From positions 8,164,601 through 8,228,600 of the forward strand of contig NC_066838.1 in the NCBI RefSeq assembly GCF_001640805.2: a stretch of 64,000 nt of DNA. The letters are read 5' to 3'. Below are positions 13,793 through 25,931 of the stretch, piece by piece. The DNA comes from Lates calcarifer (Eukaryota > Chordata > Actinopteri > Centropomidae). Both the position numbers and the translations under genes were made by a program. A model generated the notes under the pieces. The model ran no database searches and was not told the DNA's origin. It worked only from the letters and a program-made list of their open reading frames with translations. Within the stretch, counting starts at the first letter, position 1; each line of letters starts with the position of its first letter.

Positions 13793-13813
13793 GTAGCTGT
13801 CCATGGTGCTGAA
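13793..13813 (-). promoter_or_regulatory. RE1/NRSE (REST-binding) motif
   Basis: The minus strand reads TTCAGCACCATGGACAG and then CTAC. The core TCAGCACC-NN-GGACAG satisfies every position of the NRSE consensus TYAGMRCCNNRGMSAG. The full 21-bp element differs from the classical RE1 at about three bases. REST represses neuronal genes outside neurons. The site lies 6.3 kb upstream of the celsr3 start codon, and celsr3 is a mainly neuronal gene, so it is a plausible silencer for it. Confidence 0.6.
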
Positions 13814-15334
13814 GATAGATCGTATGATATCAGCTCATTAGGATATTTCCAGTGGAAGCTACAACTGATGTTGATGGCAGAACGCTGAAAGGCCAATTTG
13901 AACATTGGGTTTTGTAGTCAGTGCTGCCACTTTGCACTGACACGTAAAAATTATACAGGCTGTGATCTGCAGAAGAGGCAGATAAACACATGTTCTTCAC
14001 TGAAAACCTGAAATGAAATAAAAAGTAGAAAAAATACACCCCTTTTCCTGTGAGTACAATCAAGGCAAAACAGAAAAACACCCAGTGAAAAGCATTCTGG
14101 GGAATGTAGGAAATTGCCAAATGAAATGGGTGTACACACAGCAGGTTGAGGTCAGACAGATGTGTTTACGTGGATGTTGCATGGTCAAATCGAACATCAA
14201 AATTTCCTTAAACCCTCATCCTAAATGTCACAGGCTGATGTTAAAGTGTCCCCGAACTTTGAGGATGGATTTTTTTTTCTTGAGGGTGTTTCACTGACAG
14301 ACATTGCCTCAGCCTTCATCCTTCTCACTTTACGAGGGCAGTAGTGCTGTGAAATAGGTCCACACCTTCAAAGATTTCACCTGGTTATATCTGATCTGGC
14401 CTATATATACACATGTCAAGATTTGAATCTGTAAATGAGAGTTTGATAGCGTGGAATTAGATGATTAAATAGCCCTAATGTAATTACATAACCCTGGATG
14501 AGGTGGCTTGCGGGTTGCTGGTTGTCATCACCAGGCTGACACTTTGTTGCACTGTGGCAAATTTAAAATCAGTGTTTGTTATTAAAGCATTAGTTTCTGA
14601 CACTTGCAGTTAGCCTCTGTGCTTCATCTCTCATTCTAATCCTTTCCCCTCCTCTCTTCACCTCCATCTCACTCCTTCATCTCTTACCTTGTCTTTCTTT
14701 TTTTAACCTTTCTCATCTCTTTACCCCCTTTTAAGAACGTAGTTTCATCCAGAAAAGTCTCTTGCAAATTTTCTATGGCACTGATGTTAAAGAAAGGTGA
14801 CGCAGGAACTTCCTGAGAACTACTGCCATTTCCAGGAATGTTAGCTCTAACACCTCAGGGCTGAACATGTAAAAGGTCATGATATTTTTTCATAATACAT
14901 AAAACAAATATAGCGAGCAAATCAATCGCAAGAGAGCGCAGGCCGATGTTTTTCTTTCTCATTTTTTTAGAGCAGTGTGTTTAATGAGCAGTGGTGGGAT
15001 GAGAAATGAGGAAGAATATTCATTATCTAAACTATCTCTTAGAATTGTTTTCTATAGTTTTGTATTTTGCATGTTTGAAATGCACCTTTGTAAGTGTGTT
15101 TTTCAAAAGTGCTTTCTTGAATTTCAAACACTCAGCCTCATGTCATGTGTGAGAAAGCAGAATAAACCTCTGCTGCAACCAGAAAAAAAAAGTCAGACAG
15201 TGCTGTTTCATGTGTTACAGTGGCTTAAATTTCTACACCTGCCTGACTTGTTTTCTCTCTCTCCCTCCCTCCTCTTCACTCATCACTCACCCCCTTTTCC
15301 CAGGTTCTTTCCTCCTCTCGAACTCCCCTCCCAT

Positions 15335-15365
<31 letters not shown>

Positions 15366-18300
15366 CAATGTCAGAGCCCCACAGGGTGCTGTAGTAACTG
15401 TCTGTCAGTCAGTTTCGTTTAGTGTTTATAGTCTGTCCAGCCTCTCTGATCCATTATAAATAGCTCTAAGTGGCACAGCACTCCCTGTTCGCCGTCACTC
15501 AACACGCCGACTGTTAGACTTCCTACTCAACCTAATTAATCTGACCAGTTGCTCAGAATAAAAATCAAGGTGGACATGAAACAGTTACAGCCTGAATGTA
15601 AAACCCTGTTAGCCTCTCATTAATAAATGTAACCAAAAAAACAAAAAACAAAAAAACAAAAAACAAATCAAAAACTGCAATTTCTTTATGTGTTTGTTTA
15701 ATTAGGTATGCTGAATCATTTTGTGTTTAATTAGAGCAACACAGACAAGCTGGGATCAGCCCCAGTTGATTTTATGACAGATTTTCATTTGAATTGACAG
15801 CCAGAGCTATTTATAATTCAAGAGTTTTCAAGGGTACATTGGGGATTCTTGAAGGTCTCAAGGTCTGTGATGTAATCTGCCACTAGTCTTTCAAAATGCC
15901 AATCAAAATTAGTATATTTAGGGCTTGAGACACTTATGGTTGTCACTGGAAACACACATCCTCAAATAAATGTAGATACATTTGTATATTGCTTTGTTGT
16001 TGACTGGGAATATGTGTTTATTTGTGTCTATTTTACATTTACAGACATTTGCCAGATTAAATTCCTATTATTTCTCTAGTCTACTAGCAATTAATGGTTC
16101 ACTGTTGATCTTCTAACACAACCAAGTTTTATTTTTGAATACTGAATATTGAAGACGCTTTATTTTATTTGGAGATGACTGTATGTATATCTCAACAAAT
16201 TTCCAAAAGCATAAGGGCACTCATCAAGTTTTCACATTTTCATGTTATTAGAGTTCCCATTCGCTGTAATTAACTGTCCATCTTCCAGAATTGGAGTCAG
16301 AATTACTTGGTGGCAGAAATTTTCCCCTCGTGGATTCACTGCTGTCTCGTCCTGATAGACCTAAGGCTATTAATACCTCAAAGACTTTCAAGGGCATATA
16401 AGGATTAAGCTAGTTTTCATATTCTGTGATGTGGATTGGGAATATTTTTAATGTGAAATATGCTGTGTAATCCCCTCCTCCTCCTGTGCGTTTTGTGTGT
16501 GTATGTGTATGCCCACTTACTGTGGGATATATAAGAAGCCTATGATTTTATACTGTATATTAGTCCATCAAAGTATTGATTTGCTCTTAGACACCCTAAA
16601 TTTGCCAGTGCATCATCTTGTGTTTTCAAAAAAATCTGTATTTCCCAGTTTACTCAGTCCTGAAACAAAAGACATACCAATTACCAATGCTCTTGACAAG
16701 TTATAGCACAATAAAACCTAATTTAAGACAATATTCCTCACATGAGAAAGTAAATACTCTGCAGTCTCAGTTGGAGACGGGAAGTATACTTTTGCGTAAC
16801 TGTAGAGGAGAGGATAATGACAATATTTAATTAGTGGTAACTGCTACAATAGCTGAAACTATAATAGCATTGGTGTGTTAATTCCCAGTGAGGATCATTG
16901 TAAAGATATACTATTTTAATTTCAGTTTCAGTGGTTTAAGGGGCAGAGCAGCAAGAGGCTCGAGCTCCCATGTCAGCCGCCAGCTATGAAGTGCTCTGCT
17001 TCAGGGGTCACTTTGGCCTCTGACCTCACTGTGTGTGGGTGGCAAAGAAAAACAAGGCGTCTCCCACTGAGCTGAAAAAGGTATCATTACATCTAAACAA
17101 TGAATGGGTAAACCGAGTAATACCTGTCACACCGTTTCACACGCTGCCTAGTCACAACTTGTCTAGACGTCCTCGTGCTCCCCCCGACACGCACCCATTT
17201 CAAATCCTGTTAACAGCGCCAGCCCGCGTCACAATAACCCACATTCCACAGTAATCACACCGACTGACTGACTGAGGGTGTCGGAGCCAAGATAGAAAAA
17301 AAAAAAACCCCCAGCAAATCCTGGTTACAGAGCAGGAGGCTGGAGGGAGGCTGCTGACATCCAGGGAGAGAAGGGAGGGGAGGGAGAGCATTTTTCTTTT
17401 GTGCATTCAAATCTTATTTGGAAAAAGAGGATATGCATTTTGGAGCACCATATTGCTGTGGCTGTGCTCCAAGCTTCTACCACAGAAAAAAAGAGAGAAA
17501 GAGAGAGAGAGAGAGGGAAGCAGGGATCCAAACTGACTGGGACACACACCCTTTCATACCACTGCTTTGTAGAAACTGTCAGTCACAGCGTTTAGTTTTT
17601 ATTTACTTTGACTGGAAAGTGAGACAGTTTCAGTCACACACCTCAACTTAATTGACAAGAACAGTACAACACAATCTCTCACATTGTGGTCTTTGACGTT
17701 AGGCAGCCGCTTGGCACAAGGACATTTGGGTGTGCAGCAACTAATCGATTAACAGTCCAGTAAAAATATACAGTTAAATAGCTTCTAGCAATGATTTCCC
17801 AGTAGAATGACAACACAATAGGGCAATGTAGAAACAAGGTTATATGTATTTTATGGGCAAGGCAACTCAGGAATGAGCTGGGCTGAGTAATACCTGAGTT
17901 TCAGAACAAGACACTGTGTGGTCAGAGAATGGAGAGGGAATGTGAGCAAGCATTTTGATGCAGGCTTTGTTTGCCTGACAGATTTCAATACTTGGTTTGC
18001 TCGAAACGAACATTCCAGTACCGAAAAGTTTTGAGGTTTAATATTCAGTCTAAGTAAGCGATCATCTCCTCACATCTGAGACTTAATCTGACTTGAGCCA
18101 TATCTTAATTCCAACTTCATCCTACTTTTAAGGGTTAGTGTTAGTTGGACAAAACCTAAACTAAACTACACCTCAAACAGGAAATAATGTCTAACACCGT
18201 GAGGACATTTAGTCCTCTAAAGTACCATGGAAACCACAGAAATCAAACATGCACTGACACTCAAGAAGGCACTCACAGCAGCAGCAGCAGCAGCAGAAAC

Positions 18301-19103
18301 AGAGGGAAAGAGGGAGAACACATGGGTGGAATGTGGATGCGCACGTGCACGCGCACGCACGGTCACGCAGCGGCCTCGGTCTCGATCTGGCTGCTCCTCG
18401 GCTCCTCTGGGCGCTGATGCACGGCGTCCCCGGCTGACACGCCTTGTGTTTCTCCACCCATCAGCCACAGGAAGAAATCATATTTAATTCCAGCCATGTC
18501 ATTTGAAAAACTACACCACCCAGCCAGCATTTTAAATTGGTATTGAATGGGAAAGATGGTGTGTGTGAGAGGAAATTTGAAGCCTATATATTTGCATAAT
18601 GTGATTTTTTTTTCCAACAAGTATCAGGAAATGGATCTGCCCATTTAGGCATGCGCAAATTAGTGTTAAATTGGGGTGATTGTCGGATTGCCTTTACCAC
18701 TGTAATGAATCACAATAATCCTATAATAATTTTTAGAAGGATTGCCTATGGGTACTACAGCAAATATATGAATCCCTATGGGACAGTTAAACCCATGAGA
18801 TATACTAAAAGCTGGTGTATCATTCCATTATAAAACATTATACACAATAAAGCCACTGAATAGAAATTTCTATGGATTTTTTTCCTTGTGTATGTGCGTA
18901 TGTGTGTGTCTGTGTGTATGTGTGTGTGTGTGTGTGTGAATTACTCATCGGCGATAATACGGGAGATGACGTCACTTTTACCAGACCTAACCTGACAGTT
19001 GAGAGCTTACATCACCGGTCTGGAATATACTGTGTTCAGCTTGAAATTGGATGGTATCATAAATTCCGTTCCTTAATGTACAAATGATTTTGCGGAACTG
19101 GAG

Positions 19104-19159
<56 letters not shown>

Positions 19160-19590
19160 AAAAACTTTCTCATAATAGATTGTAATGCTTTGCCACAACC
19201 ACACTCTACAGCAATTTTGTTGTTTTCCTCTTTTAGTAAACTTTCTAGGAATTGCTTTTCTGCAATTCATCCAAAATCCCATTGCGCTGTTGCATCATTT
19301 TATTCTATTTTTAAAATGCCAGAACATTGCTGTGTCTAAATTTTCATTTCTATGAATCAGCAGCATGTCTTGGTTTGTCTGTATAACCCTTCTTGAAAGG
19401 TGACAAACCTACAAGGCTGTTTGTTAAGATAATAATTATTCAGATGATACGGTGGTAACGGTGTGATTGTGTAAGATACAGGACCCCCCCCCCCCAAATA
19501 ACCCACCCACCCTCCCATTCCAGTTGTGGATATGGCTGCCGCCGCGGGTGCTGTGTAGCAGCCCTGCGCACCATTATGAGAGAGGAAAGG
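13814..19590. other. Upstream intergenic DNA
   Basis: No gene supported. It contains a pyrimidine-rich tract ending in (CT)n at about 15339-15365, an A-rich ACAAAAA-type repeat at 15630-15670, (GA)n 17491-17515, (CAG)7 at 18276-18296, TG repeats at 18895-18938, (AC)n 19109-19155 and a poly-C run near 19483-19495. A GC-rich, CpG-rich patch at 18335-18450 follows the CAG run. Frames in it are short and not protein-like, so a regulatory role is more likely than coding. Confidence 0.55.
19109..19155. repeat. (AC)n microsatellite
   Basis: Pure AC run of about 47 bp followed by a short poly-A run. Confidence 0.95.
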
Positions 19591-20145
19591 AGAGAGAGTG
19601 AAAGAGAGAGAGAGAGAGGCGGCAGAGATGCAAGGCAATAGGGGGAGGGGTGGAAAAAGGAGAGAGGAGGAGAGTGTGATTGTGTGTGTGTGTGTGGATG
19701 GATGGATAGTAGCCTACCACCGGGCTGTGCTGCCACTGCTAGAGGAACTCACACACACACAGACACAGACACACACACACACACATTGAAGGATAGTGTG
19801 TGAGCCAGCCAGCCAGCCAGTCGGTGTGAGTGTGTAAGCCATGTTGGATGTGAATGAACGGGAGGAGAGATGCTGCTGCCGCGCCGCTCCTAACGCTCAG
19901 ACCTCCAGCTCCACGGACCACAGCGGGTAGATGCCAACTCTCCAGGCCGACGGAGAGACGGGGGAGCCTGGGGGAAGGTGTCGGGCGGTGCCGGCGGTCC
20001 TGGAACTGGCCACCTAGCCGGAACGAGGGAGAGAGAGAAGTAACGGGGGAGAAGGGAAGGCGCACTTGAGAGAGAAAGAGCGAGAGAATAGGCAGAGGTG
20101 GAAGAGGGAGAAAGGAGGGGAGAGACAGAGAAAGGAAGAGACTAA
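19591..20145 (+). promoter_or_regulatory. celsr3: celsr3 promoter / 5' UTR region with upstream ORFs
   Basis: Mixed GA-rich, TG/CA-repeat and CpG-rich sequence directly upstream of the celsr3 start codon. I see no convincing TATA box, which suits a CpG-type promoter, but the transcription start cannot be fixed from sequence. If transcribed, the leader has at least two upstream ATGs. One opens a 29-codon ORF (19841-19930, stop TAG). The other, at 19854, opens a 71-codon ORF ending at 20069. Both end before the main start. An in-frame TAA (20143-20145) sits immediately before the start codon, so the protein cannot extend further upstream in this frame. Confidence 0.45.
19841..19930 (+). other. 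Upstream ORF (29 codons) in presumed 5' UTR
   Basis: ATG at 19841 to TAG at 19928-19930, encoding a Cys/Arg/Ser-rich 29-residue peptide. Its start context (gccATGt) is moderate. Together with the overlapping 71-codon ORF (19854-20069) it could reduce translation of celsr3. This depends on the leader actually including these bases. Confidence 0.3.
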
Positions 20146-21900
20146 ATGGCTGCACCGCTATCGGGCTTCCTGCTCTCGTCTCTGGTACTCCACCTGCTTC
20201 TTCTCGGCCCTTTGTTCGCCCTCGCCCCGGGGACGGGGAATACAGGAGGGGCTTCCTACCGGTGGACCCCGGGCCTCTGCAACCGAGACGCCGGTAAAGT
20301 GAGCCAGAAGCAACAGCAGCAGCGGTACGAGGAAGCAGGGGAGTCGCCGAGTGGCAGCTGGTATCTACGCCCAAGCAGGTGGACCGTAGAGCGGATACAG
20401 ACTGAGGGATGCTCTGGAGTGCAGCGCGCAGGAGGGACGCTGGGAGGATATCAACGGGATGGGGCAAGGAGGATACGGAAAGAGAGAGAGAAAAGAGTCG
20501 GGACGGAGTGGAGGAGTGGAGAGGATCATCCGACATCATCACCACCACCACCACCTCTACCCCCTCCTCTACACCCAGATATTGGGAGCAGGTCGAGCTC
20601 AGATGGCGTCGGCTCAGGAGAGGGAGTGGAGAGAGGGAGGATGGGGAGGAAGGGCGTTGTTTCACCTCCCGCTTCACCTGCTTTCACCTCGTCGCCGGTT
20701 CAAAACGGCAAGAAACGGGCAGTACAAAGGACTAGAGCGTGCGCGCAACGGTGGCCGGCGTCAAGGCCACACCTCGCCAAACGTGGCGCCGACAGAGCCT
20801 TTGTGCACGCCTCTGGCCTGTGCAGGGCACCCGGAAGTGGAGGGAGGAGAGGGGGAGAGGTGTTGGAGAGGGCTCGTGAGGTGAGGACGTCCTTCGCTAC
20901 GCCGTGCCCCCTGACACCTGGGCGTCTCTACCGGTCGAGCCCCGACAAGCAAGCCCTCTCCGCGGCCAACAACCCCTCACCTGGCCCCTTGCCAACCGGT
21001 TGCTCATGTTGTATTCATCCTCTTTCTGGATACAATTCACCGCATGCTGGGGCTTCAAACTACACCTTCAGATTTCACCCCCGTTTCGCAAAGAATTCAG
21101 ACTGTATCCAGAGATTTGATTTGGACCACACGTATCATTTTACAGCTTGTGATTCCTCCCAGACCGGCTACACAGGTAGAATTCAGCCACATCCAGGTTA
21201 TAGGAACAACATCAACAGCCAGGCTTGCGAACCTGATGGGGGCTCGGCCAGCGTGGACAGGAGGGCCGGTAATTGTTCTCATTTGGGCAGACACAATGTT
21301 ATCGATCCCAGCAGCAACAGAGAGGGGGGTGATGATAGCTGTTTGACGGGGTACATGAGAGGGAGAGAGGGGGAGAGGGGGGCGAGGAGTGGGGGAAATG
21401 AGGAAGAGAGGAGGGAAGCGCACAGGTGTAGCGCGGTGACTGAGGGGCACCCAGGGTGTAGTGGTCCCCCTCTCCACGATGCGAAAGCAGGGTATAAACA
21501 CGCCGGGATTATGGATGAGGGGAGGGAGAGGGATCATAGGAGAGATGGAGGGGATGGAGGAGGGGTGAACCAAGGCAACAAACACATTAATTTATCTAAT
21601 TATCCGGATAATGATTTGGCTTTTCCGATTCTGACGCTCCAACGTCGGGCTGATAATGAGCTTCGGCAGGGGAAATCAGCACCAGAAACCAGAGGGCAGA
21701 GCAGTCAAACCCAGGGAGAGAGCAGGGAGGTTCCCGGTGGTTGCTTTGGTTGTTTGGACAGAATAGGGATGGGGGATGGATATTTAGCCGACTTTATGGT
21801 CCCCGGGGGAGGCATAGCTCAGAGGAATCTCCCCATCCAATTTACCCCCGGCAGCATCACTGAGAGGCAACGTTTTCTACCCAGCAAAAGCGCCATTCCC
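20146..21900 (+). CDS. celsr3: Celsr3 exon 1, N-terminal part (signal peptide and low-complexity region)
   Basis: This is the 5' part of the first exon of an atypical cadherin and adhesion GPCR used in axon guidance and planar polarity. It opens with ATG at 20146 (weak T at -3, G at +4), directly after an in-frame TAA. Residues 1-27 form a clear signal peptide: MAAPLSGFLL, a Leu-rich core, then ALA at the likely cleavage site. A W-T-P-G-L-C segment follows, then about 550 residues rich in Gly, Arg, Ser and Glu with no recognised domain. The frame stops at TAA 21901-21903, while the cadherin repeats are read one frame over from 21818 onward. A single-base error, a true frameshift or an unseen splice must therefore lie in about 21818-21900. 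It is placed in celsr3 by its position, its signal peptide and the lack of any other start for the cadherin frame. The exact residues near the junction are uncertain. Confidence 0.7.
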
Positions 21901-22306
21901 TAAACTCGCCTCAGAATATCCTGGCCCGGTTCTCGATACGCCCACTCAAACACAAACAGGCGATAAAACAGAAAGTGGAAAATTGTCCAAACCGCTTTGT
22001 CTGTCTGCTGAAAAAGTAAAAGCAACTTCTGAGACAGAGCCTGACGGTGACTCAGGCGTTTTCTCGCCTGCTAAGTTTCCCGTTAAATCTCACAATGTTG
22101 TGTCAGATGCGTCTCGCTCCGCAACCACTCAGCCTGATCACACCACGGTAAAACGACTCTCGCTTTTCTCGGAAATCAACCTGACCACATGGCAGGATGA
22201 CTCCCCGCGTTCGCTTCACTCCCCCTCTGAGGAGGATGTGATTTCAGTACTGCGGACAGCTCCATTAGACTCTCAGCGCGTGTTTTTGTGGAGCAGATTC
22301 AACACT

Positions 22307-22338
<32 letters not shown>

Positions 22339-25300
22339 CCACCACAGAGAGGAGGGTAGCGAGGAGATACACGGATACAGTCATGAATCTGAAATCGAAA
22401 AAGCGTCGTGGCGTGGTCAGGCACAGCAGCAAGACCTGTGGGAGAGCGCGCTGCGAGAGATGGCCCAGGCAGGGTGCGCTGACAGCGTCTCCGCCGACTG
22501 TTCAGCCACAGAGCGCGAGGGCCACGCGTATACGCAATTTAAACCCGGTAAACAAGTGCCATTAGCGCCCGAAGGTGTCAGACAGTCAGATAGGCGGCAG
22601 ATGGGGACCGAGGGAGAAAGGGAGAGGGATGGAGAGAAGGAGGGAGAGAGCTTGGAGGGCTCCGCTGCTGTTGCTGCTGGGGGAGGAAAATTACAGGTGG
22701 GGGAGGGCGAAAGAGAGGCGCGGCTGATAGGAGGGAGAGAACCGGGGGGAGAAGAGGAAGACGAGGAGGAGGAGGAGTGGGAGAGGGAAAGGGGAATAAC
22801 AAAGGCAAGCCAGGCAGCGGAGAGAGAGGCAGAGGGAGGGAAGGGTCAGGATAGGGGCAGCAGCACCGCCAGCATCACGCAGCCTGACAACGAAAGAGGG
22901 AAGAAAGAGAGCCACGAGGGGGGAGAGGTGGAGAGGGAGGGAGAGGAGGGGGAGGAGGAGAGGCACAGTTCAAGGGGAGAGAGGAGCCTGGAACGACTGA
23001 TAATAGTAGCAGACGATGAAACCTCACAGAAAGACGGGGAGAGGAGGATCCTGATGCCGTGGCCTCGCTCTCGACGTGCAGCCAACAGACACCCCCACTT
23101 CTCCCTGTATAACTACCAGGTACAGGTGGCTGAGAACCAACCACCCGGTACCTCAGTCATCGTCATGTCTGCCACAGACCCAGATGCGGGAGACGCGGGC
23201 AGAGTGAGCTACACTATGGCTCCTCTGATGAACAGTCGCTCATCGGACTATTTCCACATCCACTCAGACACAGGTCTCATTACTACCACTCAGATTCTTG
23301 ACAGAGAACACATGGACCTGCATTACTTCCGGGTCACAGCAACTGATCATGGCTCCCCTCGCCTCTCTGGCACTACAATGGTGGCCATTACTGTGTCAGA
23401 CCGGAATGATCATTCCCCTATATTTGAGCAGACAGAGTACAGGGAGACGATCAGGGAGAATGTAGAGGAGGGTTATCCCATCTTACAGCTTAGAGCAACA
23501 GATTCGGACTCCCCGTCCAATGCCAATATCCGTTACCGCTTTGTCGGTGACACGGCTGCAATAGCACGATCGGCCTTTGAGATTGACCCACGCTCTGGCC
23601 TCATTACGACCCGTGGGGCGGTGGACCGGGAAACAAACGAGCACTACACTCTCCAGGTGGAGGCCAGTGACCAGGGGAAGGACCCGGGGCCACGCTCCGC
23701 CACCGTCAAAGTTTTCATCACGGTGCTGGATGAAAACGACAACGTGCCCCAGTTCAGTGAAAAGCGCTATGTGGTGGCGGTGAAGGAGGACGTGCGGCCT
23801 CACTCTGAGATCCTACGTGTGAGTGCCACAGACCGGGACAAGGACAGCAACGCTGCCGTTCACTATAACATCATCAGCGGTAACAGCCGCGGGCAGTTTT
23901 CCATCGACAGTGTCACTGGTGAGATCCAGGTGGTGGCACCACTAGACTACGAGGCCGAACGGGAGTATACGCTCCGTGTCCGTGCTCAGGACAACGGCCG
24001 GCCACCTCTCTCCAACAACACTGGGATTGTTAGCGTGCAGGTGACAGACGTCAACGACAACCCACCCATATTCGTCTCCACACCATTTCAGGCGTCTGTG
24101 CTCGAGAGCGCCCCAGTTGGCAGTTCCATCCTCCACATCCAGGCCATTGACACAGACTCTGGTGACAATGCCCGCCTGGAGTACAGGTTAACCGGCACCA
24201 GCTCTGACACGCCGTTCATTATCAACTCTGCAACAGGTTGGGTCACTGTCAGCTCCATCCTCGACCGTGAGTCTGTAGAGCACTATTTCTTCGGCGTGGA
24301 GGCCAGGGATTATGGCATGCCGCCTCTTTCTGCCACAGCCAGTGTTACTATCACAGTGATGGATGTTAATGACAACCGCCCCGAGTTCCTCCAGAAGGAG
24401 TACTACGCCCGCCTGAATGAGGACGCAGCGGTCGGCACCAGCGTGGTGACTGTCACGGCGGTAGACCGTGACGTCAACAGCGCGGTTACCTATCAGATAA
24501 CAGGAGGAAACACCAGGAACCGCTTTGCCATCAGCACAGCGGGAGGCGCCGGACTCCTCTCCCTGGCCCTCCCATTGGACTACAAACAGGAGCGGCGTTA
24601 CGTCCTGACAGTCACCGCCTCAGACCGCACGCTCCACGACACCTGTCAGGTACACATCAACATCACAGATGCGAATACACACCGGCCCGTGTTCCAGAGC
24701 GCCCACTACTCTGTCAGCGTGAACGAAGACCGGCCACCAGGAAGCACTGTGGTTGTGATCAGTGCCACAGATGACGATGTTGGTGAAAATGCTCGAATCA
24801 CATACTTCCTCGAGGACAATATCCCGCAGTTCCGCATTGACCCAGCCTCAGGGGCGATAACACTCCAGGCGGAGCTCGACTATGAGGACCAGATGACCTA
24901 CACTTTGGCTATAACAGCTAAAGACAACGGCATACCACAGAAGTCAGACACTACATACGTTGAGGTGAACGTCAATGACGTGAACGACAATGCACCTCAG
25001 TTCCTCAGCCCCAGGTACCAGGGCACAGTGAGCGAGGACGCCCCTCCCTTCACCAGCGTGCTCCAAATCTCAGCCACTGACCGTGACGCACACGCCAATG
25101 GTCGCGTCCAGTACACCTTCCAAAATGGCGAGGACGGGGATGGAGACTTCACCATCGAACCTACATCTGGCATCGTCCGAACTGTCCGGCGTTTGGACCG
25201 CGAGAGCGTGCCGTTCTACGAGCTCACAGCCTACGCCGTAGATCGGGGCGTGCCCCCTCAGCGAACCCCAGTCCACATCCAGGTGACGGTTCTCGACGTG

Positions 25301-25868
25301 AACGACAACGCCCCCGTCTTCCCTGCTGACGACTTCGAAGTCCTGGTGAAGGAAAACAGCGCGGTGGGCTCCGTGGTGGCCCAGATCACCGCCACTGACC
25401 CGGACGAGGGCGCAAACGCACAGATCATGTACCAAATCGTGGAGGGTAACATCCCTGAAATCTTCCAGATGGACATTTTTTCTGGGGAGCTCACCTCGCT
25501 CATCGATCTCGACTACGAGGCCCGCAATGAGTATGTCATCGTAGTCCAGGCCACCTCGGCACCTCTAGTCAGCCGGGCGACTGTGCGAATCCGACTGGTG
25601 GACCAGAACGACAACCGGCCCACTCTGCAGGACTTTCAAATCATTTTCAACAACTTCGTGTCCAATCGGTCCAACAGCTTCCCCAGCGGGGTGATTGGGA
25701 GGGTTCCTGCCCACGACCCCGATGTGTCAGACAGACTGTACTACACCATCGACAGGGGGAACGAGCTTCACCTGCTGCTCCTGAATCACACCAGTGGAGA
25801 GATCCGACTGAGCCGAAAACTGGATAACAACAGGCCTCTGGTCGCTCCCATGCTGATCACCGTCACGG
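21818..25868 (+). CDS. celsr3: Celsr3 exon 1, cadherin-repeat part
   Basis: This frame encodes the adhesive ectodomain of Celsr3. It is open from 21818, after a TAG at 21815-21817, to the donor GG|GTAAGG, with the exon ending at 25868 in phase 1. The first ~1.2 kb is acidic, Gln/Glu/Arg-rich low-complexity sequence with an Asn run coded by (AAC)11 at 22307-22339. R-S-R-R at 23066-23077 starts the RSRRAANRHP motif that I recall directly before cadherin 1 in mammalian CELSR3; R-x-R-R could be a furin-type site. Cadherin repeats end at D-R-N-D-H-S-P (~23415), D-E-N-D-N-V-P (~23755), D-V-N-D-N-P-P (~24070), D-V-N-D-N-R-P (~24385), D-A-N-T-H-R-P (~24690), D-V-N-D-N-A-P (~25000), D-V-N-D-N-A-P (~25315) and D-Q-N-D-N-R-P (~25620). 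Repeat 9 continues into exon 2. Phrases such as PLMNSRS, ENVEEGYPILQLRATD and EDVRPH fit CELSR3 better than CELSR1 or CELSR2, as I recall them. Confidence 0.95.
22307..22339 (+). repeat. (AAC)11 coding microsatellite, poly-Asn
   Basis: In-frame AAC triplet run inside celsr3 exon 1, giving about 11 Asn followed by two His. It lies in the low-complexity region before the cadherin repeats, where length changes should be tolerated. Confidence 0.9.
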
Positions 25869-25898
25869 GTAAGGGACCATGGAGGGAGAAATGGGAGG

Positions 25899-25931
<33 letters not shown>

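Noticed and set aside
19900..19930. Second RE1-like site near the celsr3 leader (ccagctccacggacc)
   Set aside because: The left half has two mismatches and the right half does not fit at any standard spacing.
19739..20677. 312-codon minus-strand ORF opposite celsr3 exon 1
   Set aside because: It is the antisense reading of GA-rich 5' UTR and low-complexity coding sequence. Its Ser/Leu/Pro-rich translation is what such composition gives, and it has no domain.
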